Origin: Schizophyllum amplum | Lineage: Eukaryota > Basidiomycota > Agaricomycetes > Agaricales > Schizophyllaceae | DNA length: 64,000 nucleotides | Assembly: GCA_007026445.1 (NCBI GenBank) | Contig: VDMD01000047.1 | Coordinates: forward strand, 1-64,000 | Direction of reading: 5' to 3' | Part shown: positions 33,310 through 45,883 of the stretch, one piece after another | Position numbering within the stretch: position 1 is the first letter of the stretch | Layout of the letters: every line of letters starts with the position of its first letter | The notes under the pieces: generated by a model | Seen by the model: the letters and a program-made list of their open reading frames with translations, nothing else | The model's database searches: none | Told to the model about the DNA's origin: nothing | Made by a program: the position numbers and the translations under genes

Positions 33310-35741
33310 ATGGCAGGAAACAAGAAGAAGTCCAAGTCGAAGGCCAAAGCCTCGTCGGCAGCGCCAAAGGAGTCCGGTTGGGAGTCTATCGCGCGCCAGC
33401 ACAATATGGGCCCCATTGATCACGCCATGGAATGGTCTGTCATTGTCGATGTACTGTGCAAGCATTTCGATTTACCAGGTGTGTCTCTTTGACGACTCGC
33501 CGCTAACTTTCGGCTTACTCATCGAATGATACTTAGACCTACAAACTCGGCGCGGGCTGAAGAAAGTAGGATGTTTCCCCCAATTATTCGGATCTTGCTC
33601 TGATCACCCATAGGCGTACCTTGACTTCGACAATATCCGGCGTCGCCTAGACAAAACATATAATACAGCCAGCACCGACTGGAGGCTCGCGGGCGGTATC
33701 ATCGCCATATACTCCAAAATGTGTATGGATGCTATGCTGCGAAACAAGATATTTGGACCCAGTAAGACCCTTTGCTCTTCCATCTGGGTTTCAAGAAGGG
33801 CTCAATGATTGACAGGTTATCTCAGCAAGCTCATGTCTCTGGCCGAGATCGAGCCTTGCCGGCATCTCGTCGCGCGCGCGCTGTCGGTCCTCACCCACCA
33901 TGGCGGCTATGAAGTCCGGGCGGAAATTGCGAGGGTCGCGACGATAAAGCTGCTCGATCTCGTGGCTGCCTCCCCGGAGGATGGCGTCCTCGCCGAGCTA
34001 TCCGTTTCCGTGCTCGGACACAGCGTCACCGCCATCGTAGGCGATCACAAGCATACACCGTCATCTACGACTATGAAGGTGCTCGACTACACACGCGTGC
34101 TCAAGCAGACCGTTACGACGCTCTACAAATTCCCTACATCTATCGTCGTTGGGCACGCCATGCAGATGTTCGCATCCGGAACACTGAACGCGCCTGAAGC
34201 GTACACCTCTGTTCCGTCCGCCCTCGAGTTCCTCGTTGCTGGCTTGAACAGTAGTGATCATATTCTTCGCACGAATTGCCTCAACGGGATCGTTCAGCGC
34301 TTCGAGCGCAACGCCCAGGACGATGAGCACCACATGGATCCCGCCAAAATTGTCTACGTCCAAAGGTTCGGATACCCGTCTCATCTACAAGATATCATCG
34401 TGAAGTACGGTTACGAACGCTCGGAACTACGCCTCAATACGCAATCGCAGTCAATTTTCGTTGACGCTATATACAAGGCCGCCGCAGACCACGACATCCT
34501 CGCGCTCGGACGCACGATAGCTGGACTGATACCGCTGGCCGAATTCCCGATACTTCATGGCAGCTTCCAAAGCACAAACCCTCGTACGGGCCGTGAAGAA
34601 GCCGATGGTCTCGGTCTTCCCTTCGTCATGTGGGGCGACTCACTCACGCACTGTGCGAAGGCGCTTCGGGCTGCCGGCGAGCTCGATTCTGCGGACATGC
34701 TCGACATCAAGTACGCCGTAACTCTGGGCCGGCAGCTCCCCGTCGCGGAGGCCATCGCGCAACGCGGGCTGGTGCGTAACCCGCAGTGCGCTTACTTCTA
34801 TTATACCGTCAGCCTTGCCGCGGCTCGTCCGGAGGCGCTGCGCGCGTGTAAAAAGGGCCTGAAATGCAAGCAGACGACGCCGTTCATCCGTCGCCAGCTA
34901 CTGCAGCACGCCGTCGAACACGCCTTCGCCGTAGGGCTCCAGGACCTGCTGGACGAGATGTCCGCCGGTGGAATGAACCGGTATGCGAAGGGCTTCGCAT
35001 TTCTGATCAGTGCGGCCGAAGATGCGAAAACATTCGTGGAGGAGGCACCGCCGGACAACTACCACCACATGAATGTCTTGTACCTGCTCATTCTCCTGAC
35101 ATTCGTCACGCAAGAAATGCCCGTCGGAAAGGACCTTTCCGAAATCCAGGTTTGTGCTAACTCCTGAATGTCGAATAAGCGCATACGGCTAACAATTCTG
35201 TAGCCACTGATTCGGAAACTCAAGATCGCGGAGGAATTTGCGCGAGCGATGGGCATGCCACCGAGAGAGACGGCATTTCGCCTCGCCCAGCAACTCGTGT
35301 TGCGCACGTACCGAAGCGCGGTGGAGGACTGGGCTAGCGTGATTACCCGCGCGGAAAGTATGCGGTCGACGGCCTGCCAATGCGGCCAGGGCCCGGAGGA
35401 GTCAGTGGACGGTCTGGCAGAGTGGCTTGACGGCGTCCACATAGAGAGTCGGGAGAGTGAAGTAAGGACCGCTCATGGACCAGCAGGACATGCGTGCGGT
35501 ATGCCTGGTCACGAGCGCCCGAAGATGCAGATGGGTGACTTCGAGCTCTATCGGTGCTCTTACTGCCGTAACCCGAGCGCTGTCTTGCGCAAGTGCACCG
35601 GATGCGCGACGGCAAGGTGAGGCCCTCTATTCGGTTACATCGGTGGCGCATACTGAGAATCATTGCAGGTATTGCGACGCCCAGTGCCAGAAAGCCGGTT
35701 GGTCAACTCACAAAAAGTTATGTGGCAGAACGGCTACGTAG
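33310..35741 (+). CDS. MYND zinc-finger protein, tandem paralogue 2
   Basis: Starts MAGNKKKSKSKAKASSAAPK then ESGWESIARQHNMGPIDHAM. It parallels the upstream gene throughout: the same 29-nt micro-exon (33537-33565, D-L-Q-T-R-R-G-L-K-K), EPCRHLVARALSVLTHHGG, FLVAGLNSSDHILRTNC, HCAKALRAAGELDSADMLDI and LRACKKGLKCKQTTPF. The MYND finger is YRCSYCRNPSAVLRKCTGC, ATARYCDAQCQKAGWSTHKK, LCG. The histidine-rich insert of the first gene is replaced by a shorter ESREVRTAHGPAGHACGMPG segment. It has about 720 residues with identical exon order, so a tandem duplication is clear. Function unknown. Confidence 0.85.
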
Positions 35742-37727
35742 ACGGTGTCACCCATCTTGCTCGACGAGTCCTTGCGTCTTCCTCATTTAGCGTGGAGAAG
35801 GTGTTCGATTAATTCCTTCTTTTACCTCCCGATAATTATTGCATTGCGTTCTTACTCATTCTGAAGCTCTGAAAATATAAGTAGCACGGGTCATCTTGTC
35901 CAGGACGTACGCGCATGACTTGTCGTTGTCCTGTAATGTAAGTATGATATGCATGCCTTTGTCCTGAACATATCATCGCCAAGGTACGTGCCATTCTTTT
36001 TCCATTGCTGCCTCGCCCCCAGGCTCGGTGACATCATGCGTAGCGCCACAGGTGGCTGCCTCGCTGTTCGCCAGCTCATGTCTGCCCCATCTTGACCCGT
36101 TCCATTGCTCAGGCCTCAGGATGGCTCTGAACCCCACCAACGAAGACCTGATATTCATACTCGTAAGCAAACTCTCGGATTTGGAAGGCCTAGTGTACAT
36201 AACTGAACCTAGTGCGCTTAGCTCGCCATTCTCCTCCCACCGATCGTACCACTGCTGCTAAAGGGCGTTGGGGCTGATTTAGTTGTGAACCTTCTCCTAA
36301 CCATGTGAGTTGATCTGTCTGGGAAAGGAATCGCTGACGAAAAACGAGTTCAGCTTTGGCTTCTATATATTGGGCATCGTGGTGCGTAGTATACGCCCAT
36401 TGCGAGCATCGTAGCACGGACTCACAAATTCGGCTAGCATGCGCTGTGGCTAGTATATCAGAAGATTAAGGCAAATACCTGGTGGCGGAGCAACAGAGGC
36501 GGGTGGAACTGTAAACTTTCGAATAAAGTGATACTGACCTTGGCCACAGTTATGCAATGATTCTGAAAGGCAGACGACGATGATGATCGAAAGATGCCCG
36601 ACCCCCGGCTTTGAAGCTACTGGTATATACAGCAACAGCTCTATGGAGTATTGCGCACTGCGCTCTTCCCGAATGCAGTGCCATGGCCGTACGCAAAGCG
36701 CAAGGCTGAGGCGCTCTAAAAGCGCTCAGTGTTGTCACTTGTGGTTGCGACGGACGTTGCAGCGCACGTGCTCGACACGCGCCCAAAATGAACATTGCGC
36801 GGCATTTACCGCAGCGCTTATCCCCATTTCTTCGTGCACCCCCATAATCCCAGACCATTTTGCCATGGGTTGTGAAGCCCACCCGGCGCGTGGAAGCTGT
36901 GATCGCATATACGTGAAATCCTTCCGGCTCGCATGGATAAACGACGAGAAGTTGGATCAGGGTAGCGCGGCGCGCTCTGAATCATCCTCACGCCATCGTT
37001 TGCAAGGTTTTCATGTTGCTGTGCGCGCGTTCGTACATCGAGGTCTATGTCAGTATCAAAAGCGCGTCTACAGCAGGCCAAAAACGCAACGGCGTGACCG
37101 GATTATACACAGGCTGCAGGCTGCAACGCAGGTCTCTTGTGCAGGCGGACGACCCAGAGTCAGCCCAGAGTAGAGCTCCTGAAAGACAGCGATGACTCCG
37201 GAGTCCGCAGATGTTTCCTGACGTTCACGAAGACTGGATCCAGTCCGCTCAATCTGGAGCCTGAGCTCGAATAGAAGGTTGTTGACCTGTTGTTGACCAT
37301 GCCGACGTTGGAACCGAGCTCGTCGGAGGCCTTTTGAGGCGTAGTACGCCTTCGGCTCGCCTTACGGGGAAATCAAACAGATTTTGGAATGATACACCGG
37401 CGCTGACCCCCATGGGACCCCATTTTCCTGCTTTTACGGAGGGCACTGAGCGAGAGAGAAGGAAGAATCACCTGCTGCTGGCTAGCTACTCCGGCCCAGC
37501 GCCTCACCATCGCCGCACTCGTCGGCAGTGTTCACCGCGAGCATACGGGCCACCCTCCCATGCGCCATCGCGACCACAAAGGCGAAACATAGGCGATATC
37601 AGCCGGCGCTAATTCCGGTCTTGGAGAAGTACTTGCATCTGATCATGAGGCGGACGCGGCGCCAGCTAAAGGTAGGACCATCATCGCGCAATCTCGTCCT
37701 GCCCCGCCCCTTCACTTGGCAACTACC
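35742..37727. other. Two-kilobase stretch without a convincing gene
   Basis: Several short frames, none with recognisable conservation or consistent splicing. One small plus-strand frame at 36121-36261 starts MALNPTNEDLIFILVSKLSD and could be a coding relic, but lacks further exons. No inverted or direct repeats were noticed. Confidence 0.35.
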
Positions 37728-39715
37728 ATGACGGACGCGACGTTCAAGCGCAGGTCTCAGGACGGTTGGGTGGTGCGTGTTCTGTGCGACTGCTCTGTGC
37801 GTTGATAACTAACGCGCTTGTAGGATGCTCTCGCCGAGATGCGCGAGCGCCAGGCATACATGAGGGCTTCCGCGTTGAACGTACCAGGTCAGTGGTGTAG
37901 GTTGAACCCATCTCCTGTACTCAATATCTGCCAGGCCACTCTCATCATCAGCATAGGGGTAGCGAGCCTACAGTGCACCGGTACCTTCGTGCGCTGTTGG
38001 ACCCCGGCTCCTTCGCGGAGGCAAGCTCCATCGCGGGCAAGCCGTTGTATGATACCGAAAGTGCAACTATCATGGGTTTCACGCCTCCGTAAGTCATCCC
38101 AATCCCTACCTCCCTGGTGCACAACATCTAACGCGTCGCGACTTCAGCAACTCCATCACTGGTTGGGGTGCAGTGCAGGGACGCAGGGTGTTTCTTACGG
38201 CCGACGATTCAAGTTTGGTCGGCGGTCCCGCGGACGGCAGCATGATGCAGAAGCTTGCGTACGGCGAGTTTTTGGCACGGCAGCTACGGGTGCCTCTGGT
38301 GAGTACTGTAATATCTGCGCAAAGGCTCATACTGACGCAGGTTCATAGATCCGCCTCCTGGACAATGTTGGTGACGGTATCTTCGGTCCTCAACGTCAGC
38401 GTTTTCTTTGGAGAGATGACTACGTACTCAAGCCAACTACAGACGGCCCCGCGGAGCTTCCTACATTGCCGTTCGCTGGTCTCGGACAGTCCGTCGACCC
38501 GAACGTAATCGTCCCCGTCTGCTCTGCGATCCTAGGTCCCGCAGCGGGTCTTGGTGCCGTGAAGGCGTTCACGGGTCACTTCACTGTGATGGTCGCGAAC
38601 CCAGCGCAGGTGAGTGGCACTTGAAGCGCCCTCCTCATGTATTCCTGCCCTTGCATTGCTTCACGATCACTTACTTGTATGTTTACAGAGCTGGCAAGTG
38701 CATGCCGCCAGTGGCACCGTTGACAACATTGCACGCTCCGAGGCGGACGCGTTCGCGCAGATCCGCACCTTCCTCTCTTTCCTCCCCTCCATCATTTTCA
38801 CCCTCCCGCCGGTCGGACCCTGCGTCGACCCGCCGAGTCGTCGCATCCCTGAGCTTCAGCGTCCCCGCGCAGCCGCCAGCGATGTACGCAGGCTAATCAG
38901 CATGATCGTCGACAGGTGAGTTTGGCTGTATTGTGTATCCGCTGTCCGTACTGATGTATCTCTGCAGGACATCGCCTGCCGAGGCACCGTTCTTCGAGCT
39001 CGGTGCTGCGTACGGCAGTGGCACTGTCACTGCGTTTGCGCGCCTGGCCGGTCGCCCGGTCGGCATCCTCGCGAACGACGCGCGCATGGGCGCCATTGAC
39101 GCCAATGGTGCCCAGAAGACCTCGCGCTTCCTCAAGCTTTGCGAGCACTTCGGGTAAGCTCCTGAGTCTTCATGTGTGCCACTCGTTAACAGCCTGCCAG
39201 TATCCCAGTCCTCCGCCTTGTCGACCAGCCTGCGCTTCCGGATGCTGAGCGCGCTGCGTTCTTCCGCCATGAGGCCTACGCTACGGCTGCGGTAAGTGTT
39301 GTCCTTGCAGAATGGGGTTCTGTCGCTCATTTGCTCTTCAGCTGCACAATACAATTGTGCCCATGTTCGCCGTGGTCATCAGGCGCGCGCCCGGATCGTC
39401 AGAACCGGTTGCTACGACTACGCCTAGAGTTTACTGGTACGTGCAGTCTGTCGACGGCATTGGAAGTTGCTAACAAAACTTCATGTAGGCCCTCCGAGGA
39501 CTGGGGCGGCGCGCGCCCGAGCGCGGACGCGATGATTGACCCGCAGAACACCCGCATGAAGATCTGCGAGGTACGTTACTACAGTCTCTTTAGGACATAC
39601 GAGTTGACCTTTATGCTAGTGGGCCGCTCACGCGTACACATCTGCGCTCCCCAAGCTCCTCGCGGCGCGCCAGGCGCAATTCGACCCGGCTGGCGGCCGC
39701 CCGGCCAAGCTGTAA
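37728..39715 (+). CDS. Acyl-CoA carboxyltransferase-domain protein
   Basis: Carboxyltransferase (crotonase-fold) family, which includes the beta subunits of biotin-dependent propionyl- and methylcrotonyl-CoA carboxylases. About ten short exons. Landmarks: ALLDPGSFAEASSIAGKPLY, SITGWGAVQGRRVFLTADD, the LVGGPADGSMMQKLAYGEF block, VPLIRLLDNVGDGIFGPQRQ, ILGPAAGLGAVKAFTGHFTV, AQIRTFLSFLPS, FFELGAAYGSGTVTAFARLA then GRPVGILANDARMGAIDANG, and IPVLRLVDQPALPDAERAAF. The C-terminus (WPSEDWGGARPSADAMI to AQFDPAGGRPAKL) is divergent. It has roughly 440-450 residues, somewhat shorter than typical 500-550-residue subunits. No biotin carboxylase or carrier gene is in the window, so substrate and partner are unknown. 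Several fungi carry similar divergent members. Confidence 0.75.
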
Positions 39716-42700
39716 ATGTTCCACGACCGAGCTGCGCGCCACCGAACGTGCTTATCCGTCGGACGAAAGCCATGTTTCGTGAGGGAGGTGCGCTTCGCAA
39801 CTCCCTACTGTATACCTACGAAAGGAGCACATGATCCGGGATACCAGCCTCTCTTCAAGTTATCTGTCATCTAACGCTTCTCTTGGTTTCATACCGCATA
39901 CCTGCCTGTTTTCCCTGTGCATACTTGCTTTGTACATTACGACCTGTAACGACGAATTCTGAACTGCCCCATTCTTTTGAACTCCTTGTGGCTGTTGTCC
40001 ATCTGCTTGAGCGGGTGCGTATGGTTCCCTTTGCGAGATAGAGCTGAAGAGAGGGACTTGGGGTGGTAATGAGGTACACGCACTTTAGTACAGCGTAGTC
40101 TTCAGTTAGCTCAGTCGGTGCTGCTGCAACGAATGCCAAATTGCCAATCAAGTCACGCGTGAAGTTCGATTTGGCACTTCCTGGTCGCACTCGAATTTGA
40201 ATCAAGTCCTGGCGATGAAGAGGATGCAGCTTAGACTTCTTGGATTGTAGAGGATTGAATATTGAGGTATCGCAATGGTAAACTACTTATGGTACGTACA
40301 TATGTATGACCGGGGGGAAAGGCCGCAGGCGGCGTGAGCCGAACCTTTTTACGGCTGCATCGTCACGTCAAGTACGAACGTCTGCCTGGGGAGACTATCA
40401 CGTTAAGCATGCGGTGATAACATACGACGACTACGAGGGAACATCTGACTCTCTCAAAGTACAATAGAAAAGCGGGAAGCACCAGGCAATCCTGATCAAG
40501 ATTACTCGTAGAAACTGCACGTTGACTCGAAAGGACGCGAGCCAGTGGACATTACGGTGACGATCACCGTCACTGCCACGTACGGCCGTGAAAGGCTCTG
40601 AGATCTGTTATAGTCCATGTGATACTGATAGGCAAGGAGAAGATCTCGCAGCTGAGTGGCGAACCACATGTCTCGTCCGTTCACTAAGCACTCGCAACAC
40701 AACCAGGCCCGGTGCATCGTAGCCTATCGTAGCCTGTGCATTTCAATACCGGTACCCATGACGACTCAAGAGAACAGCATTTTCCGGCAGGAGGGCCCTC
40801 TCGAGAAGTCAGGGGGGCAAGTACCAGTGCTCGCAGCTCTGAGGCTGACGGCGTGACATGCCGCATGTGCCATTCCGGCCCAGGGAGTTTGCGTGCCGCT
40901 CTGATGCCCGCGGAGTTACTAAGTTAGTAAGTTATCAAGCGCGATCGCGGGCATTGGGATTGCGTTGCGCGTGCCACGCATCGGTCTGCACCTGAAATCG
41001 TCAATTGAATAAAATATCACATACAGTAAGTATCACATACCCAGATTGCCTATGTATGCGGGGGCGATGAGCGACGATGTCTAAGAAACGGGTCAGAACG
41101 CCCACAAAGAGTTTTGCGCAACGCGCTTCTGCGGCGCTCGTGGGCTACGGGAAGGGGTGCAGATACGGGGGAGGGGAGAGGGCGGTGAGGAGACCCCGAG
41201 CATCGCATCTTGGCGAGCAGCCACGCGTGAAGGCGCACATGTCAGAGCAGGCACTCGCCATTGAAGTGTAGGCGCCTCGGCAAATGTGGCGGGCCGTGAG
41301 CCTCATGCGATCCGTCGAGGGCTACTCCCAGACCATCACGGTCTGAGTGGCGTGTTGCCCAGCTGTCTGCGGCAGTGGACGCGCCAGGGCAGCAGCAACG
41401 AAGCTGGCCGCGCACGGCGGCGATGGACCTGCGCACCAACATCATCGGCTCCTCCCTCTTCGCCTCCATTTCCATGTCCCTCGAGACCTGCGTGATCGAG
41501 AACGACGCCAGCGCCAGCGTGGAGGGCTTCCTGTTCGCAGTCGCCGCGGTGCACATCCCGGGCGAGAGCTGGCGGAGCGGCAGTCAAAAGAAGAAGCAGA
41601 AACTTTACCACGTAGATGACCGTTGGAGGAGCTGGCGGGGAAGGTGGACGGGCTAGTGACGATGGTTGAAGACGTCGCGTGCGCGTGTGTAATGCAGCTT
41701 ATCCGGTGGCGGCTGAGCTCGTCCGTCCTCAGCGCTCCCGGCGTTGAGCATGACGCTCTCGAACGACATGCCCGCTGCAGAACGGGCCGAGGGGCCTGGA
41801 CGCGGAGACGACGGGCTCACTGGAATGTATAATGGGGTGTGAGGTGGGCGCAGGGAGATGCTGGGGGCGCTAATCTGTGTGGACAGTGGCGTGCGGCGTA
41901 GAGTGGGCACAGGATGCTATGCGATCGCATCCACTGCGGAGATGGGGTGTACGTAGGCCGCGGTAGTGGCCGGTGTGCAACGGCCTTCACGCTTGTATGC
42001 ACTGTGTAACACCGTGAGCCAAAGAGGGTCGTCAGTGTTATAGATCAAGGATGATGGACCACATACTTTTACAAGAGCAAGCCCATGTAAACGGACAGGG
42101 ACTCGCGCTTCTATAGCACTTTCAGCGCCGCCGCCGTCCAGTCACTTTCCCTTCCCCTGGACTTCCCCTCGTCGAAGGGTAAGGAAGATGGGGTGTGATG
42201 GCTGCCCAAGTTGCAAATCGTCCAACTTCCGACGAGATTATATGCGAGGCGGGTCGCGGACGATCATGGTACGTGTGGGTCGTTGATTGAAAGCAGCCAC
42301 TTTGCTTTCCTTGCAGGGAAGGCGCGCGACCGCCTCCTTAAATTGGTGGCAACCGCGTGCACCCGTCGTGAGCTAACAGAGGCGAAGGCGAGGGAGATTA
42401 TTGTCATCTGTCTAGATCTTAGCTTCACCCCTTCACCTCATCTTCTCCTTCCACATACCCTTCCCTCCTGATTCTCGCCCTTCTTCTCATTGTGCGCGAC
42501 GGCGGGAAGGAAGTGAATGTGTAGATATCGCGTCTTCTTCGGGGCATTCGCGCGCACTCGTGGTAAGGTAGTAGCGGCCGGGGATGGGGCGAGTGCGGGT
42601 ACTCCCCGTGGCGATTCTGCTCGCCCTTTGCCCCATCTGTCCGTCTGCCCGTTCTGCTAGTCTTTACCCTTCGCGCGCGAGAGCGGGAGGGATTTGGCGG

Positions 42701-43728
42701 GCGTAGGGTTCACTCGCCCGCAGTCTCGGGTGACACTTTGCCAGCGCGCATGCGGGGTGAGGGTGTCAAGGGCCCGTGGGCCCTCGCTTGGTTGCAGTGT
42801 CGAGCACGGGCCCTCCCCCGCCACCGCGCTGCCTTCGCGGCATAGACAATGAGCGTGCGCCGTCAAGCCCGCGCACTCGTACGTACCAAGTACTGTCTGT
42901 GTACGAGAGCGGGGTAGTCCTGGAGCATCGTCTCTCCAGTGAATCGGTGACCCAGCTTTCGCAACCAAGTATATTCGAGCGGGAGTGAGACCACGAGCAT
43001 GTCTATACGTCGCCGTCGCCGCCGGAGTCGCTGTCGGTGTGCTCCTCGTAGCGGGAGTCACGACCAAGGCACAGACACGCGCTGACAAGCGGCCCGCCGA
43101 GGGTGTGATCTCCTGACGGCTGGAGCCCTCACAGACTCCCTGCGCACCGCCGATATACTCTGGCAGTGTGAGTGGAAGAGGAGCGCCGTTCGACACCCGG
43201 GTGTCGCCAGCACTGTTCCCGCGCAGATGAACGACCCGGTCATCGGCCTGAGCGCCCTTCGATGCTCTCCCGACCGCGCGGCGCGCTGTCGGCCGCGCGG
43301 AGGCCAATCCCCGACATCAGCGACGTCGCTGGCAAACACTGCGAGCACGTTGCTAGTGTGTTCGCGAGCAGGGACTCAGTGATGGTGGTCCCATATGGTG
43401 GCGTTGGCCTCAAGGTCTGTCATACCTGTCAGCGAGCTGGTTTCTGATTATGTTTGATGATATGGACAGTGTTGCCGCTGGCCTCGTCACCCGAAGCGTC
43501 AGAGGGCTCCCCGCCGGACTCGACAACGTCGACCTTCGCCGGCTGACGAGATCGCCGGCGGAGACGACGCTCGTCTGGTACTGAAATGAATCACGGAATA
43601 CCTTGTCGAGGCTCACGCTCAGATGCCTGTCAGTGAGTGTGGAAGAGGAGCAAGACTTTGCATTGCTCGAGGCTCAACGTAGGCGGCTTGTGTGAGGTCG
43701 CGCGATGGGTCCTCCACATCACGGCTGT
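39716..43728. other. Gene-poor stretch with possible coding relics
   Basis: Four kilobases with no convincing gene. A plus-strand frame at about 41423-41570 reads MDLRTNIIGSSLFASISMSL then ETCVIENDAS and has coding-like codon use but no partner exons. Near 42994-43072 a frame encodes a single membrane-span-like sequence (LYVAVAAGVAVGVLLVAGV) after an in-frame stop. Near 43452-43580 a 44-residue frame starts MFDDMDSVAAGLVTRSVRGL. These fragments are short and in different frames, more like remains of decayed genes than a functional locus. Confidence 0.35.
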
Positions 43729-43911
43729 TCCCAAAAAGGAACGTACCAAGATGCGAGTCGCTCTGAGGCTTCTCGTCGCTCGACATTTTTCGATGGCTGT
43801 GCAGACAACACGCTGACGTGGCAGTCCTTCCCAAAAAGGAATGTACCAAGTCAAGGCTCACTCTGAACTCTTTCTGTGGCTGTGCACGTCCGAATATGGT
43901 AATGTACCAAA
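43729..43911. repeat. Degenerate tandem repeat of about 60-95 bp
   Basis: The phrase CCCAAAAAGGAAYGTACCAAG occurs at about 43732 and again at about 43828, with a weaker form (ATGGTAATGTACCAAAA) near 43895. Each is followed by related sequence (..CTCTGA..TTTC.GTGGCTGTGCA.). It lies 3' of the minus-strand gene ending at 44243. No function is evident. Confidence 0.5.
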
Positions 43912-44242
43912 ACATGGATTCCAGTTGAGAGCCAAACCTAAAGGTTCGGCAATAAGCCTAGAAGCGGTATGAACAGAGCCTACGAACTGAACAGAACAGA
44001 GCCCAGAAACAAATCTATCTGACAAGATGCATGGATGCATAAAACGAGGGCCCCAGAGACAAGACAGCATACCTACGAAGCTAGTTTGGGTGGTGATTGG
44101 TTGTGGGTTGTGTGATGATGAGGAAACGCGGGACAGGAATGGAGGAAGGATGAAGTACGAGGCGCGCCTACGCCGCCTCGTGTGTTGCCTGACAGGCAGG
44201 GAATTTTTGGAGACCCCCTGCGGGATTCCAAGGGCGCGGAGC

Positions 44243-45883
44243 CTAAAGCTCGACCGAAGGGCAGCGTTCGTCGTCCTCGTCATCCCCTGTGAGGTCGATG
44301 AAGGGATTCTCGTCCAGCTCGTCGAACTCTCTTTCGTCGTTGTCGTATACGAGCTCCTCCTCTTCATCATCATAGACCAGCTCCTCGTCCTCGCTCCTTC
44401 TGTCTGCGAACGTTCGCGTAAGGTAGTCGTCTTCGCCCTCCTCCTTCTCCTCGCCGTCCTGCGGGCCTGCGCTGCTATCCCGCGGGTCTGCACTGCTCTC
44501 CCGCTCCGCCTCCTCCGCCGCCCGCCTCTCCGTATCGCTATCCGGCTCGTCGTACTTGGTCAAGAACGCCTTTTGCTTCTCGAACCTGATGAACTTCTCC
44601 GTGCTGTCCACGCGCTTGCGCAGGTGCGCGCTCGGCAAGGGCGTGAACTTGGGGAACGTCGACTTCGGCAGCGTAGAGCCGGACATGTAGCAGGTGGGGA
44701 AGGGGAAGGCGTTCTTGGCGGATGCCGGGGTCGGGAGTACGGGGGACGAGGCTTGCGTGGGGGAGGAGGAGTAGGTGAGGCCGGGGGTCATGGGCGCCTG
44801 TAGGAAGGGTGTCGTTAGCGATGCTAGGACGGGAGAATAAAGGTAGACGTACGTCAACTTCGAGGTCACCAAGGGTCCGGATGGCGCGTTTGCGGAAGAA
44901 CTTGTCGAAGGCGCCGTCCTTGTTCCATCGGGCGATCATGGGGTCGCTCTCGTCGCCCTCGCCGTCGGTCTCAGTGTCGTCGCCATCGTCACCGTCGTCA
45001 TCCTTATGAGTGGACCGGCAGAGGATGTCGGTCTGACCATGACTTCTGAAGACGAATGGTTGGTTGCCGCGGCCTTTGCGCGACTTGATCGACTCGGTGT
45101 TGATTGATATGTGGATCTGGACAGCGGGGTTGATGGCGGATTTCTGCGAGGACGTTAGCTTTTTATTGCAGGATGATCGAGCAAAGGACGCACCCAGATG
45201 ATTGCGCGCGTCAAGCTGTCCTTGACGGCCTCAGGTGAGTTCAGGCCCATTGGCCAAACCTGCGCGATCGTGAAGTCCTCCTCGGCCTCCCAGCGGCTAT
45301 TGTCGTCCGCGTCGTCCTTCGGCTCGTTGTCGTCATCGAAGACCTTCTCCTCGTCTTGATGTAAGAACGGATGCTGCGACCCAGAGAGCTTGACCGTCGT
45401 CACGCCGCTGAAGATTTGCCCTGGGCGCTTCTTCGCCTGCATGACCACCTCGCGCTTCACCTCGAAGACGTGTCCGCCGCCGACGTAGTCGTCCCCATAG
45501 CGCGGGCCGCCGAAGAGGTACGCGATCAACGCGCGGAAGTGGGTGAAGGTGTAGTTGAGGGGTATCTGCACGATGCGGTGTACGGCGTGTACGCGGCGTG
45601 CGGAAGGGTGGACAACAAGCTCCATGCGCAGAACCACATGCTTGCTGAAGGACGTTGGGTCGGGCAGCTTGCGCGCGAGCTTGGCGACGTGGTGCCGCCC
45701 GAGGGGGTTTCCGGGGGAGTCGACGGGTGTTTCGGGGAGCCCGCTGAGGTCCAGTGACGGCCTAGTCGCAAACGTCGCGTTCCGTCGCGCTCGCGGTTTC
45801 TGTGGTGTGCATGGGACGCTCGTCGCCCGCCGTTTTGACGGGGGTTCGATCTGGCTGGCGGATAGTCTGCGCTTGCCGAGCAT
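44243..45883 (-). CDS. Acidic nuclear-type protein of unknown function with a SUMO-interaction-like motif
   Basis: Starts at 45883 with a basic region (MLGKRRLSASQIEPPSKRRA) that could act as a nuclear localisation signal. The N-terminal domain contains HVVLRMELVVHPSARRVHAV, IVQIPLNYTFTHFRALIAYL, then FGGPRYGDDY and GHVFEVKREVVM; the strand order recalls the pRiA4b ORF-3-like fold, but I cannot confirm this. Two further exons hold acidic tracts (DDDGDDGDDTETDGEGDE), IARWNKDGAFDKFFRKRAIR, then STEKFIRFEKQKAFLTKYDE, and a strongly acidic tail with NPFIDLTGDDEDDE, an ideal SUMO-interaction motif (hydrophobic core beside acids). About 515 residues. No named family is recognised; a nuclear, SUMO-linked role is inference from these motifs. 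Confidence 0.75.

Noticed and set aside
44027..44803. 258-codon plus-strand frame
   Set aside because: Antisense to the acidic-protein gene; hydrophobic appearance comes from reading acidic codons in reverse.
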